NCBI GenBank assembly: GCA_022791945.1
Contig: JAAVZY010000134.1
Coordinates: forward strand, 1 to 47,150
Direction of reading: 5' to 3'
Source of the DNA: Oscillospiraceae bacterium
GTDB lineage: Bacteria; Bacillota; Clostridia; Oscillospirales; Ruminococcaceae
Length of the DNA stretch: 47,150 bases
Below are positions 1 through 8,171 of the stretch, piece after piece. Positions within the stretch are counted from its first letter, which is position 1. Every line of letters starts with the position of its first letter. The notes under the pieces were generated by a model. That model saw only the letters and a program-made list of their open reading frames with translations, was not told where the DNA came from and did no database searches. The translations under genes were made by a program, and so were the position numbers.

Positions 1-138
1 ACGGGGTCTGGACGGAGCTTTTCCAGTCCGATCCGCGTCAAAAATGCTCGGAATCCACAAAGGATTCCTCCGCTTTTTTCCTTGACGGACTGGAAAATCC
101 CTCGCCCATCCCCCATTTCCAGCTATGAATACAGGTTC
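1..138 (-). mobile_element. 161-bp MITE copy, truncated by window edge
   Basis: This is the reverse-complement copy of the element at 11691-11851, with near-identical sequence throughout by eye. The visible end reads GAATACAGGTTC (127-138), and the other end lies before the window. The flank after it is TTA, the complement of the TAA flanking the second copy, as expected for a target-site duplication. It adjoins an arm of the large mosaic repeat. It has no coding capacity. Confidence 0.75.
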
Positions 139-290
139 TTAAAAAATAATGGGAATCCAAGGGGAATCCCTTCCCGATGCGCCGCCAGCGGCACATCTCA
201 GAATTCGGCGAAGCCGAATTCCTAGGTGCGTCGTTTCACGACGCACCGCGGAGCCGCGCGGGCAGAGCCCTCGCGGCCTTCGCCCATATT
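139..290. repeat. Mosaic repeat, single arm
   Basis: One arm of the dispersed mosaic repeat, with the long payload: three consecutive hairpins built on GATGCGCCGC/GCGGCRCATC, GAATTCGGC/GCCGAATTC and GTGCGTCGT/ACGACGCAC, then a degenerate outer stem (GCGCGGGCAGAGCCCTCGC). It lies just downstream of the EAL/HDOD gene stop. The rest of the unit is absent, replaced by or interrupted by the 161-bp MITE. Confidence 0.8.
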
Positions 291-304
291 TTATGTAGAC
301 AGGC

Positions 305-1537
305 TCAGTTCTCCTCCTGGATGGGGGCCATCAGCTCGGACCAGGTGTGGTTCACGTTTTCCACGCATTCGAAATAGGTTTTGGTCAGCAGCTCCACTGG
401 GATTCCCAGGCTTTGGGCACAGTTGGACATGCCGGGCCAGTCGGCCTGCTCATAGCAGAGCACCAGCCGGTAAAGGGTGCCGCAGCTTCCCCGGCCGGTC
501 AGAAGGGCTTCCTTGATGTCATCGGAGATGGCCAGCTCCTTCAGGGCCGCTCCCAAGGGCACCTGCATCAGGGTTCCCAGGGTAGAGAACATACCCATCA
601 GATAAGCCTCCTGCTGGGAGATGGGCAGATCCTGGACAAACTGGCTCAGCGCCTCGCAGAAGGAGCCCCGAAGGAAGGACATTTTCAGCTGCTCCTCTGC
701 CGCAGTGCCTGCGTCATGCTGGAAGCTCAGCAGGTAGATCCACTGCTTGAGCTGGCCGATTCCCAGAATCACCAGGGCCTGATGGATGGACTTCGCCGGA
801 TTTTTCAGGGAGAAGTAGGCGGAATTGACCAGCTTCATCAGGGAGAAGGCCAGCGTCGCGTCACGGGAGATGATTTCAGCGATCTCATCCAGGGACGGCT
901 CGTCGCGGGTGATGGCAACCACCAGCTGGAAAAAGTTGCTCTGAAGGTGATCCATCCGGTGGACCTTGGAGGAGGACTGCTCTGCCACGCAGGTTCCCTG
1001 CATATATTCGCAGTGCAGCTCCTTGGCCCGCTCAAAGGCCGCCGGCGTGTCCACATGACAGGCGGCAATCTCCTTCCGGAGGCCCCGGCTCAAATTCACC
1101 ATGCTGGTCAGGCTGGCATTCTCAGGATTGGAGAAATCCAGCTTAATAATATCCACAATTTCCAGCACGCCAAAATAACGCTGGGTGAACTCCACCCCCT
1201 GGATGGCAATCCGGTATCCCTGCTTTTTGTACCGCTGGACAATCTTTTGCGCCAAGGGATGAACAACCACGTTGTCCTCAATTTGGATAACCAGCTTATC
1301 CTCTGCGAACATCCGGGGGATGTTTTTAATGAGAAGGTTGGGGGTAAAGGTGATGAAGGCGGTTTTCCCCTCCAAAAAGCTGCCGTTGTTCAGCTGCATG
1401 AGGAAATCCTCAATGGCGTTGGCGGCGCCGGAGTCCCTTTGATTGGAAAGGGTCCCTTCCTCCTGATAAAGGATTTCGTAAGCGGCAATTTTCTGATCAG
1501 GGGTGACAATCGGCTGCCGGACAATGTAGGTTTCCAT
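305..1537 (-). CDS. EAL-like/HDOD domain signalling protein (YuxH-type)
   Basis: A 410-residue protein beginning METYIVRQPI, the usual start of the EAL-HDOD family. Residues 1 to about 200 are an EAL-like domain and about 210-390 an HDOD domain (ISRDATLAFSLMKLVNSAYF). The EAL signature is reduced to YEILYQ and the metal-binding acidic pair is only IKLDF, so c-di-GMP hydrolysis is doubtful; such proteins usually act as signalling scaffolds. ATG 1537 was chosen because GGAGG lies 12 nt upstream and the longer reading frame adds only low-complexity sequence. A good promoter lies at 1701-1729. It is monocistronic, ending just before a repeat arm. Confidence 0.88.
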   Translation of the reverse strand: METYIVRQPIVTPDQKIAAYEILYQEEGTLSNQRDSGAANAIEDFLMQLNNGSFLEGKTAFITFTPNLLIKNIPRMFAEDKLVIQIEDNVVVHPLAQKIVQRYKKQGYRIAIQGVEFTQRYFGVLEIVDIIKLDFSNPENASLTSMVNLSRGLRKEIAACHVDTPAAFERAKELHCEYMQGTCVAEQSSSKVHRMDHLQSNFFQLVVAITRDEPSLDEIAEIISRDATLAFSLMKLVNSAYFSLKNPAKSIHQALVILGIGQLKQWIYLLSFQHDAGTAAEEQLKMSFLRGSFCEALSQFVQDLPISQQEAYLMGMFSTLGTLMQVPLGAALKELAISDDIKEALLTGRGSCGTLYRLVLCYEQADWPGMSNCAQSLGIPVELLTKTYFECVENVNHTWSELMAPIQEEN

Positions 1538-1700
1538 AGTAAAAGCATTCCTCCATTCTAAGATCCTGAATCGTCTCCAAAAGCTCGAGAGCTTGGGGCG
1601 CTGTCCCCAAGGAACGCTGGCTGTTTGCTGTCTCAAGAAGAACCTGTATCTTCCTTCGCCGGCACTGTACAGCGCGGCTTCCGCCAGATGATACAGTGTC

Positions 1701-1729
1701 ATTATAACGCAGACTGTACGGATGCGCAA
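1701..1729 (-). promoter_or_regulatory. SigA-type promoter for the EAL/HDOD gene
   Basis: Read on the minus strand: TTGCGC (1724-1729), 17-bp spacer, TATAAT (1701-1706). It lies about 165 nt upstream of the start codon, leaving a long leader in which no known riboswitch was recognised. Confidence 0.65.
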
Positions 1730-1831
1730 GGGCTCCATCCCCCCCCGGGATGCGGGAAATCCTTCCCTGTCCCGGGCCCCCCGCCGCCAGGGGCCGCAGG
1801 CACGCAGCATATTCTATGCGCCGAAACGGAT

Positions 1832-1873
1832 TTCTGCTCCTGAAGAGCCTGTGCAGGCTCTTCAGGAGCAGAA
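1832..1873. terminator. Perfect 20-bp inverted repeat at the sleB stop
   Basis: Two perfect 20-base arms (1832-1851 and 1854-1873) with a 2-nt centre. The right arm holds the last codons and stop of sleB, so termination and the end of the reading frame share sequence. There is no long U-tract, but the stem is very stable. It could also act as a bidirectional transcript-end stabiliser. Confidence 0.7.
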
Positions 1874-2566
1874 CAGATGTCCGCCGATCCGCTTGATAAC
1901 GGGGCGGGTGCGCATCCACTGGTTGGAGGTTTTGTCCGGATTGAAGTAGTAGACAGCCCCTCCAGAGGGGTCCTGGCCAGCCAGAGCGTCCCGTGCCGCC
2001 TTATAGGCGGAATCGGCAATGGGCTGATCGAACTGACCGTCCACAATGGCGGTGAAAGCGCCCTCCTGATAGATCACACCGGAGATGGTGTCCGGGAAGG
2101 AGGGGTGCTCCACCCGGTTGAGCACCACGGCGCCCACTGCCACCTGTCCGCTGTAGGGCTCGCCCCGCGCCTCGGCGGAGATGATCCGGGCCAGGAGATA
2201 GACGTTTTCTTCCGTGGCGGAGGGGATAGCTCCCACGGAGATCCCCAGCTTTTTCAGGGTAGCGGGCCCGGCGATTCCATCGGCGGCAAGCCCCTGCTGG
2301 GTCTGAAAGCGCCGGACAGCGGCCTCCGTGGCAGAGCCATACACGCCGTCTATCTCCCCAGCATAGAGGCCGCGATCCTTCAGCTCCTGCTGGATGGCCC
2401 TGACCTCGTTCCCGGTGGAGCCTACCCGGGAGAGGGTGGCGGCATACTCCGGCAGGGCGGGCGCGGAGCCGCCCGCCCAAAGGGGAAAGAGCAGCAGAAC
2501 TGCCGCCAGAAGGCAGAGGAACGCCAGCAGGGACACACGGAACCGCAGGGAAGAGGGCTTTTGCAT
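1862..2566 (-). CDS. sleB: Spore cortex-lytic enzyme SleB-like hydrolase
   Basis: A 234-residue secreted protein. It has an N-terminal signal/anchor segment (about residues 9-31), a peptidoglycan-binding domain (about 48-110, with GSTGNEVRAIQQELKDRGLY and GIAGPATLKKLG) and a C-terminal hydrolase_2 domain with the EARGE motif and AVGAVVLNRVEHPSFPDTI. This is the germination-specific cortex lytic transglycosylase arrangement, which marks the host as a spore former. The start ATG 2566 follows GAAAGG. A sigmaG-like promoter lies at 2601-2630, in line with forespore expression. No ypeB partner is adjacent, which is unusual for sleB. Confidence 0.9.
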   Translation of the reverse strand: MQKPSSLRFRVSLLAFLCLLAAVLLLFPLWAGGSAPALPEYAATLSRVGSTGNEVRAIQQELKDRGLYAGEIDGVYGSATEAAVRRFQTQQGLAADGIAGPATLKKLGISVGAIPSATEENVYLLARIISAEARGEPYSGQVAVGAVVLNRVEHPSFPDTISGVIYQEGAFTAIVDGQFDQPIADSAYKAARDALAGQDPSGGAVYYFNPDKTSNQWMRTRPVIKRIGGHLFCS

Positions 2567-2600
2567 CGATCCACAACCTTTCGTAAAACCTGGATGGATC

Positions 2601-2630
2601 TAATCTGCCCCGGAAGGGCGGGATTTATAC
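2601..2630 (-). promoter_or_regulatory. SigmaG-like promoter for sleB
   Basis: On the minus strand GTATA (2626-2630) is followed after 18 bp by CAGATTA (2601-2607), one mismatch from the forespore sigmaG/F consensus GNATR-N18-CATNNTA. It lies 35-64 nt upstream of the ATG. The call is based on consensus matching only. Confidence 0.5.
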
Positions 2631-2664
2631 AGTCGCAGCCGCATCCTCTGCCGAACTCTGCTTA

Positions 2665-2728
2665 GAGCCTGTTCGGGAGCCCCGGGCACAGCGCCTGAAA
2701 GGCGCACCCAGAGATCTGGAACAGGTGC
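2665..2728 (-). mobile_element. Short GAGCCTGTT-type MITE (about 64 bp)
   Basis: Opens GAGCCTGTTC and closes GGAACAGGTGC, so the ends are imperfect inverted repeats, with CCCAGAGATCT and CAGCGCCT in between. It is the reverse orientation of the 67-bp copy at 25719-25785. TA-containing flanks occur on both sides. The stop codon of the neighbouring orphan gene falls at its boundary. Confidence 0.65.
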
Positions 2729-3237
2729 TAATATAATTCCTGGATGTTTGAGGGAATAAAATCCGGCGGCTGTTTCCTGCAATACAGCATGTTGTCGATT
2801 CCCTCATTTTGGATTGCATACCACCCGGGCTCAAGAGACAGTTCAAAAACCTTTTCCATTTCCGAATCCGGATACGGCAGACATTGAATCAACTCGCCCG
2901 CTGTAACCGCCAGCAATTTGCCGGTAGGAAGATGCAGCCATTTGCATGGGCCTGTTATTTCGGCGCTTTGGGTAAGCTCACATTCTCTGGAAACATCGTC
3001 CAAAAGCCAGACAATCATTTTTCCCTGTCCACAAAATTCCCGGATTTGTTCCGTTTCCCTCCGTCGTACAGAGTTCCAGTCCTCATTTGGAAAATCAAAG
3101 ATCAATTCAGAGCTTCCGGATGAATCGAGCAGAATGTCCATTGCATACAGCAGATCGTCATTATTCAATTCCGGCAGACAGCTTTCATCAATGAAAATCA
3201 AACCATCCATTCTATCGCAATCTAATGCGTATTTCAT
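2728..3237 (-). CDS. Hypothetical acidic protein, AT-rich orphan
   Basis: I do not recognise the family. 169 residues, acidic, without signal peptide or membrane segment; there are repeated Asp/Glu-Leu stretches (CLPELNNDDLLYAMDILLD) and several Trp/Cys residues. ATG 3237 is preceded by GAGGAA at suitable spacing; the frame upstream of it reads into the dispersed repeat and is not coding. Base composition is visibly poorer in GC than the neighbours. It is bracketed by a short MITE on one side and a half mosaic repeat on the other, so recent acquisition is likely. An immunity-type or small regulatory protein is possible, but nothing proves it. Confidence 0.65.
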   Translation of the reverse strand: MKYALDCDRMDGLIFIDESCLPELNNDDLLYAMDILLDSSGSSELIFDFPNEDWNSVRRRETEQIREFCGQGKMIVWLLDDVSRECELTQSAEITGPCKWLHLPTGKLLAVTAGELIQCLPYPDSEMEKVFELSLEPGWYAIQNEGIDNMLYCRKQPPDFIPSNIQELY

Positions 3238-3284
3238 GTATGATTCCTCTTTTTGTAAAAATAAAATCATAAATCTGTCATTTG

Positions 3285-3597
3285 CAGGGAGGGGCTCAGT
3301 TCCTGCGTCCAACAGCGTTTGCGCAGAAATCCCTCTGCGGCGCAGGAAGTCCCCCGCAGGCAGGAGGGAGCTTTTTTCTTTACGAAAAAAGCGTACTGCG
3401 GGAATCAGACTCTCTGTGTGGCAGAAAGCCGGAAGTCTGTACAGACTCAACCCACCCCTTTTTCCGCCCTTAAAAAAGCCCTTAAAAAGACGGGAATCCA
3501 AGGGGGGCCAGGCCCCCTTGGCAGGAGGCTCGCAGGGTCAAAGCCTGTGGCTTTGACCCTTGGGCAGAGCCCTCGAGGTCTTGCCCTTCGGCCGCGC
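3285..3597 (+). repeat. Mosaic repeat, half unit (forward)
   Basis: Right half of the mosaic repeat: GGGAGCTTTTTTCTTTACG hairpin (from about 3366), AAGTCTGTACAGACT palindrome, AAAAAGACGGGAATCC, a CCAAGGGG/CCCCTTGG hairpin with a G+C-rich centre, then an outer stem expanded by a nested GGGTCAAAGCC/GGCTTTGACCC hairpin. The left half is missing; the AT-rich orphan gene takes its place. Confidence 0.85.
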
Positions 3598-3600
3598 TCC

Positions 3601-4683
3601 TTATTCAGGAATGCAGTAATAGCAGGTGTCCCAGGCGGGGATGCAGGGGTGGTGGCGGAGATAGAGGCGGTAGCCCGGGCAAATCTTCAGCAGCTGGAGA
3701 GGGAGGGAAAAGAGATCTTCGTTCCGATGATAAGCGCTGAGGATGAGCCGGGGTTTCCAGGCGGCAATGGTGTGGGCGGCTCCGGCCAGGGCCTGGGCCT
3801 CCGCCCCTTCCACATCCAGCTTGATCAGATCCGCGCGCGCTCCGGCAAGAAGGTTGTCCACCGCATTTACCGGCACCGGGACGCCCTCCTCCCCCAAAAG
3901 GGGATTCCGGCCGCCCCGGCCGGTTTTCAGCCGGAGCTCTCCCGGCCCGCTCCAGGCTCCCAGCCGGCGGCAGTCCGCCGGGACGCCCCAGTCAGACAGA
4001 TTCCGCTCCAGCTTCCGGAAGTTTTTCGGATCCGGCTCCAGGGCAAGGATTCTGCCGCTCCCGCCGGAATGCTCCAGAAAGAGCTGGATGGTATCTCCCG
4101 TATAGGCTCCCAAATCAACAAAAGCTTCTCCTCCGGCGAGGTTCAGCAGGGACCAGCCCTCCCGGAGGGGCGTTTCCGACTGCCGCAGGCAGGAAATCCG
4201 CCCGCTGATTTTGTAGCTGAGCACATCCAGCAGCACCCTGCGGGAGCAGTCGTCCCCCAGAGCCGCCCAGACCTGGGCGAACTCCCCGGAATGCGCCTCC
4301 AGATAGGCGCGGTCAAACAGCGTCCCGTCCCAGATGACCGGCACGTCCGGGGCATACAGGCGACACTCCGTCTCCATACGGGTCAGGACAGAGAGCATGG
4401 GCTCATAGTTGACGCCAAAGGCCAGAAGCGCCGTAAACCCGTCCCCGTGCCGCTCCCGGACAGCGGAATAACGCTCCACCGGAAAGCCCGCATAGGCGTG
4501 CCCCCGGACGAATCCATCGCTGGCGAACACGCCTGCCGGGGCAAGCCCGTACCGCTCCAGCGCCCGGCGGATCTTGTCCGCCCCGTCTCCCATGCCGTAG
4601 AGATAGATGGGCAGCCCGCTCTCGCCCAGCCGTTCCCAGAGGGAGCGGGTTTCCCTCACCAAATCCGGCGACCAGTCCCTCAC
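3601..4683 (-). CDS. FkbM family SAM-dependent methyltransferase
   Basis: 360 residues. The first 150 or so form a separate domain with a Rossmann-like opening (PIYLYGMGDGADKIRRALE), as in sugar/nucleotide-modifying fusions. The C-terminal half is an FkbM methyltransferase: SAM-binding VDLGAYTGDTIQLF, LALEPDPKNFRKLERNL, and LIKLDVEGAEAQAL. Related proteins methylate glycans, lipids or secondary metabolites; the substrate here is unknown. It overlaps the upstream M42 peptidase gene by 4 nt, so the two are translationally coupled, although no functional link is obvious. The start ATG 4683 is within that overlap. Confidence 0.85.
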   Translation of the reverse strand: MRDWSPDLVRETRSLWERLGESGLPIYLYGMGDGADKIRRALERYGLAPAGVFASDGFVRGHAYAGFPVERYSAVRERHGDGFTALLAFGVNYEPMLSVLTRMETECRLYAPDVPVIWDGTLFDRAYLEAHSGEFAQVWAALGDDCSRRVLLDVLSYKISGRISCLRQSETPLREGWSLLNLAGGEAFVDLGAYTGDTIQLFLEHSGGSGRILALEPDPKNFRKLERNLSDWGVPADCRRLGAWSGPGELRLKTGRGGRNPLLGEEGVPVPVNAVDNLLAGARADLIKLDVEGAEAQALAGAAHTIAAWKPRLILSAYHRNEDLFSLPLQLLKICPGYRLYLRHHPCIPAWDTCYYCIPE

Positions 4684-5702
4684 AGCGCGGTGACGCAGGC
4701 CTTCAGGAGCCGGAAGGTGTTCTCCACCCCGTCTTTATGGGAGCGCTCGTATCCGTGGGAGGCATAGACCCCCGGGCCGATCAGCCCATGACGGAGGTCA
4801 TAGCCGGCCCGGAGGGCGGCGTCACCGTCGGAGCCGTAGAAGGGATACACGTCCAGGGCATAGCTCAGCTTCTGCTCCTCCGCCAGCTGGATCAGGCGGG
4901 TGGTCAGGTCATAGTTGGAGGGGCCCTGGCTGTCCTTGACGCAGATGGAAACCATCCGCTCGGTACACTCCAGCCCCTGTCCCACGCAGCCCATGTCCAC
5001 ACTGATCAGCTCCGTGACCCAATCCGGCAGGGAGGCGCAGGCCCCGTGGCCGATCTCCTCGAAGACGGTGAAGTGCAGGCAGAGCCGGCGAGACAGGGCG
5101 GGATGCTCCTGGGAGATCCATTTGGCAAGGCCCAGGAGGATGGCGGCGCTGAGCTTGTCATCCAGGAAGCGGCTTTTGATATAGCCGCTGTCGGTGAGGG
5201 TGAACCGGGGATCAAAGCAAACAATGTCCCCGCCGCGGATGCCAAGGGCCTTGGCCGCTTCTTTGGTAGAAACGTCCTCATCCAAGACAACCTCCATGGT
5301 ATCAAAGCTCCGCTCTTTGGTATTGTACTCCCGGTTAACGTGAACGGAGGGATTTTCCAGCTGGAGGGTTCCGGAATAGGCCCGGCCGTCCCTGGTATAA
5401 ACCCGGCAGTTTTCCCCTTCGGTGTTCTGGGGGGAAAGCCCGCCCAGGGGCGTGATCCTCAGCCTGCCGCTGTCCTTGACAGCGGCAACCATCCCGCCCA
5501 GCGTGTCCGCGTGGGCCAGAAGGCAGAGGCCCTCTCCCTCTCCGCCCAGGCCGCAGAGAACGCCGCCTTTCCGGGTGCGCTGGGGGGAATAGCCCATGGA
5601 CGCCAGCTCCTCCATGAGGAACCCGCTCGCCTGGGCGGTGTAGCCTGTGGGGCTGTCGATGGCGATCAGCCTGCGCAGCGCAGTCAGAATGTAGTCAATC
5701 AT
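4680..5702 (-). CDS. M42 family metallo-aminopeptidase
   Basis: 340 residues with all expected metal-site motifs in order: HADTLGG, FLDDKLSA, FEEIGHGA (catalytic and metal Glu), SVDMGCVG, and the C-terminal SHGYERSHKDG His. The family (FrvX/YsdC/PepA type) consists of cytosolic dodecameric aminopeptidases using two Co/Zn ions for peptide trimming. ATG 5702 was chosen because AAAGGA sits 8 nt upstream; an in-frame ATG at 5711 is too close to that site. The gene starts about 25 nt from a mosaic repeat, leaving no room for a separate promoter. It is followed by the FkbM gene with ATGA overlap. Confidence 0.9.
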   Translation of the reverse strand: MIDYILTALRRLIAIDSPTGYTAQASGFLMEELASMGYSPQRTRKGGVLCGLGGEGEGLCLLAHADTLGGMVAAVKDSGRLRITPLGGLSPQNTEGENCRVYTRDGRAYSGTLQLENPSVHVNREYNTKERSFDTMEVVLDEDVSTKEAAKALGIRGGDIVCFDPRFTLTDSGYIKSRFLDDKLSAAILLGLAKWISQEHPALSRRLCLHFTVFEEIGHGACASLPDWVTELISVDMGCVGQGLECTERMVSICVKDSQGPSNYDLTTRLIQLAEEQKLSYALDVYPFYGSDGDAALRAGYDLRHGLIGPGVYASHGYERSHKDGVENTFRLLKACVTAL

Positions 5703-5724
5703 GGCAATCATCCTTTCTCTGGTG

Positions 5725-6150
5725 GGAAGACCTCGAGGGCGCTGCCCTCGAGGCTCCGCGGTGCGTCGTGAAACGACGCATCGGGGACGCGTCCCCTTGG
5801 ATTCCCGTCTTTTTTGGGAGTAACAAGTCTGTACAGACTTGTTACTCCCTGTCTCGCTGGTACTCCCGTCGTGGTCGATCGCCCGCCTACCCATTTTTTC
5901 GTAAAGAAAAAATTCAGCCCCATAGGCGGCGCAGGAACTATCCCGCACCCGGGAGGGAGCTTTTTTCTTTACGAAAAAAGCGTACTGCGGGAATCAGACT
6001 CTCTGCGTGACAGAAGTAAGGAAGTCTGTACAGACTTGACCCCCCAACCCCTTCCGCCCTTAAAAAGCCCTTAAAAATTACGGGTTCCAAGGGGATTTAA
6101 TCCCCTTGGCAGGAGCTCGAGGGCAGAGCCCTCGAGGTCTTTCCCGACCA
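5725..6150 (+). repeat. Mosaic repeat, compact full unit (forward)
   Basis: A complete but shortened unit. Left arm: outer stem CTCGAGGGC/GCCCTCGAG (5732-5752), one GTGCGTCGT hairpin, a GGGGACGCGTCCCC palindrome, ATTCCCGTC, then a palindrome around TCTGTACAGA. Centre: both A/T-stem hairpins, TTTTTTCGTAAAGAAAAAA (about 5893) and TTTTTTCTTTACGAAAAAA (about 5963). Right arm: AAAATTACGGGTTCC, CCAAGGGGATTTAATCCCC and the outer stem again. The middle was lost, apparently between two GGCGCAG copies. Confidence 0.88.
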
Positions 6151-6196
6151 CGCACGCAGGGAGGCACAAATAAACCGCCCCTTTACCCCGGGGCGG

Positions 6197-7003
6197 CTAC
6201 GTTTGGTAGGGACGTCCGGCTTCCAGGAGGCAGCGATAGCTGTCATAGATGGGAGCGGCGCTGTCCATGTGCTCGCCGTAGAGCTCCACCATGACCGCGC
6301 CGTCAAAGCCCTGGCGATGGAGCGCGGACAAAATGCCTTCCAGCTCGGGATCCTCCTGCCGCAAGGGCAGGCAGTCCCCCTCGGGGCCGCTGCCGCTGAT
6401 GTGGACGTGGGCCACATAATGGCCCAGCCGCTCCAGGAATTGCCGCCAGTCCACGCCTGAACGGAGTGCCTGCTTGTTGTCAAACACCAGGGCCATATCC
6501 CCGCCCAGACAGGCGCCCATCCGCTCCAGAAAGTCCACGTCCTTGCTCCGGCACCGGGAGACGTTTTCCTGAGCCACCGTAACGCCGTACTCCTTCCCCA
6601 GATCCCGCAGCAGGGCGAACCGCTGGAAGTATTCCTCATCAGAGCAGACGCTCCGGGCGGGAGGCTCCCGCCAGCGGTCCCCGTGGAATACAAACACCTC
6701 CGCCCCCAGCAGATTGGCTGCCTCAAAGTATCGGCGGTGCCAGTCCAGAGCGTCCTGCAGGCGGCGATCGTAATGGGTGAACAGCATGAAGGGATCAAAG
6801 GCGCACCCAAAGGGGTGAATGGAGCGGATGCGCATCCCGCTTTCATCCGCCTCCCGGCGCAGAGCCCGCAGATACCCCGGCTCCAGCTCGCTGAAGGTAT
6901 TGATGAAAACCTCGGCGCTCCGGATCCCCCGCGCCGCCAGCTGGCGGACCGTCTCCTCCGTCAGCTGGGGATAAAAGCACGCGCTGGAAATGCCAAATTC
7001 CAT
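6197..7003 (-). CDS. Sugar phosphate isomerase/epimerase (AP_endonuc_2 fold)
   Basis: 268-residue TIM-barrel protein: MEFGISSACFYPQ strand, RSIHPFG, EVFVFHGDRW, GVTVAQENVSR, LVFDNKQALRSG, YVAHVHISGS and VMVELYGEH supply the barrel strands with the conserved His/Glu/Asp metal ligands. It is probably a cytosolic sugar isomerase or epimerase of unknown substrate. ATG 7003 fits the family start; a GTG at 7078 would add an implausible extension overlapping the upstream gene. It lies 56 nt downstream of the phosphotransferase and is likely co-transcribed, suggesting a small sugar or aminosugar handling unit. Confidence 0.85.
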   Translation of the reverse strand: MEFGISSACFYPQLTEETVRQLAARGIRSAEVFINTFSELEPGYLRALRREADESGMRIRSIHPFGCAFDPFMLFTHYDRRLQDALDWHRRYFEAANLLGAEVFVFHGDRWREPPARSVCSDEEYFQRFALLRDLGKEYGVTVAQENVSRCRSKDVDFLERMGACLGGDMALVFDNKQALRSGVDWRQFLERLGHYVAHVHISGSGPEGDCLPLRQEDPELEGILSALHRQGFDGAVMVELYGEHMDSAAPIYDSYRCLLEAGRPYQT

Positions 7004-7059
7004 TCTGCGGCCCGCTCCCTTCTCTGCGTACTCTGTGTACTCTGCATACAGAATACAGA

Positions 7060-7983
7060 TTATTTTTGGCTGCGCCACCAGATCGGAACAGGGGAACGCA
7101 GCTCGTCAAAATCCCGCCAGACGGATTCCGCATGGCGGATCTGATGGCGGATGGCTTCCTCATCGACCGATACGGCGCTGAGCATTTCAAAGACCATGTC
7201 CCAGGCCGTATAGAACAGCATCCGCTGGAAAAATTCCTCCGGCGGCTCCTGCCCCTGGAAATACCCCTCCAGCTGGCCCTGGCAGAAATCCGTGCTGGAC
7301 TCCCGGGAGTAGATGGCCATCTGCTTGAAATCCCAGTAGGGATCCCCATAGCGCCAACGGTTCACGTCGATGACCGACAGGTTGCCCCGCTCGTCCACGA
7401 TCATGTTGCCCACCCGGAAATCCCCGTGAAGGAAGCACCGCTTCACCCCCCGGAGCAGTCCGAAATGCTCCCGGATGTAGCGGAGATAGTCCTCGTCGTG
7501 AGGGGAGCGGATGCCGCAGGCCTGATAAAGAGGATAGCGGGCTTCGAATTCTGCCCGCATCTGCTCCTCCTTGTCCCGCAGGCCGTCGGGCGCGGGAAAC
7601 AGGTGGATTTTCCGCAGGAGCGCTCCGGCCCGCCGCCCGATCTCCCGATCCTCCTCAGCGGGGAGCCTGCGGACGGCGCTGTCCGCGTCCTCGCCCTCCA
7701 GCCAGGTCAGAAGGGTGTAGCAGCACTTGCCGCTGTCGCAGATGCCGAACTCCAGGGGCTGGGAGGTGGGAATGCCCATGCCGGCAATTTTGGTCAGGGC
7801 TTCAAACTCCTGTTTTTTCTGTTCGTATTTGGAAATATCACAGAGGCGGATGAGCAGCTTCTTCCTGCCCGCAGTTTCCACGTAATATTTGCGGTCGGTG
7901 GTCCAGCCCCGGCCGATGGGTTCGATTTTGCTCCAGTTCTCGAACTGAGGAATGTCGGTAATCAAATTGTCATTCATATTCAT
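7060..7983 (-). CDS. APH-fold phosphotransferase
   Basis: 307 residues of the aminoglycoside phosphotransferase/choline kinase-like fold. The catalytic loop is FLHGDFRVGNMIVDERG and the metal motif is LSVIDVNRWRYGDPYWDF; the N-lobe has the Lys-containing LLIRLCDISKYE. Cytosolic small-molecule kinase; the family includes antibiotic kinases as well as kinases of sugars and amino alcohols, so resistance should not be assumed. The first ATG (7983) follows AAGGAGG with 9-nt spacing. It is followed by the isomerase gene. Confidence 0.85.
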   Translation of the reverse strand: MNMNDNLITDIPQFENWSKIEPIGRGWTTDRKYYVETAGRKKLLIRLCDISKYEQKKQEFEALTKIAGMGIPTSQPLEFGICDSGKCCYTLLTWLEGEDADSAVRRLPAEEDREIGRRAGALLRKIHLFPAPDGLRDKEEQMRAEFEARYPLYQACGIRSPHDEDYLRYIREHFGLLRGVKRCFLHGDFRVGNMIVDERGNLSVIDVNRWRYGDPYWDFKQMAIYSRESSTDFCQGQLEGYFQGQEPPEEFFQRMLFYTAWDMVFEMLSAVSVDEEAIRHQIRHAESVWRDFDELRSPVPIWWRSQK

Positions 7984-7999
7984 AGCAGACGCCTCCTTT

Positions 8000-8150
8000 T
8001 CGTTACAGGCTCAGAAGCTGTGTGCGTATGTGGGAGAGGGCAGGGCCGCAAAGGCTCTGCGGGATGCCAGGGGGATTCCGCTGTTGGATTCCCGTTATTT
8101 TTGCAGAGCGGAAAAGGGGACCAGGTCTGTGCGGGCCTTCCGCTCCGGGG
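8000..8150. repeat. Degenerate mosaic-repeat arm
   Basis: A decayed arm between the MBL gene and the phosphotransferase: CTGTGTGCGTATGTG, GGATTCCCGTTATTTTT, GCGGAAAAGGGGACCAGGTC and related pieces recur in the proper order but the hairpins are mismatched. Otherwise this gap holds nothing recognisable. Confidence 0.5.
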
Positions 8151-8171
8151 CGCGGCATTCGGCCGGGCTTT

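Noticed and set aside
347-1561. 404-codon plus-strand ORF opposite the EAL/HDOD gene
   Set aside because: Antisense to a recognisable protein, with no domain of its own and an odd His/Gln-rich composition.
5815-5845. LexA box at the TCTGTACAGA palindrome
   Set aside because: Does not match the GAAC-N4-GTTC type consensus of Firmicutes, and occurs mid-unit rather than at promoters.
7060-7983. Aminoglycoside resistance gene
   Set aside because: Only the general APH fold is visible and the neighbour is a sugar isomerase; no resistance subfamily signature can be read.
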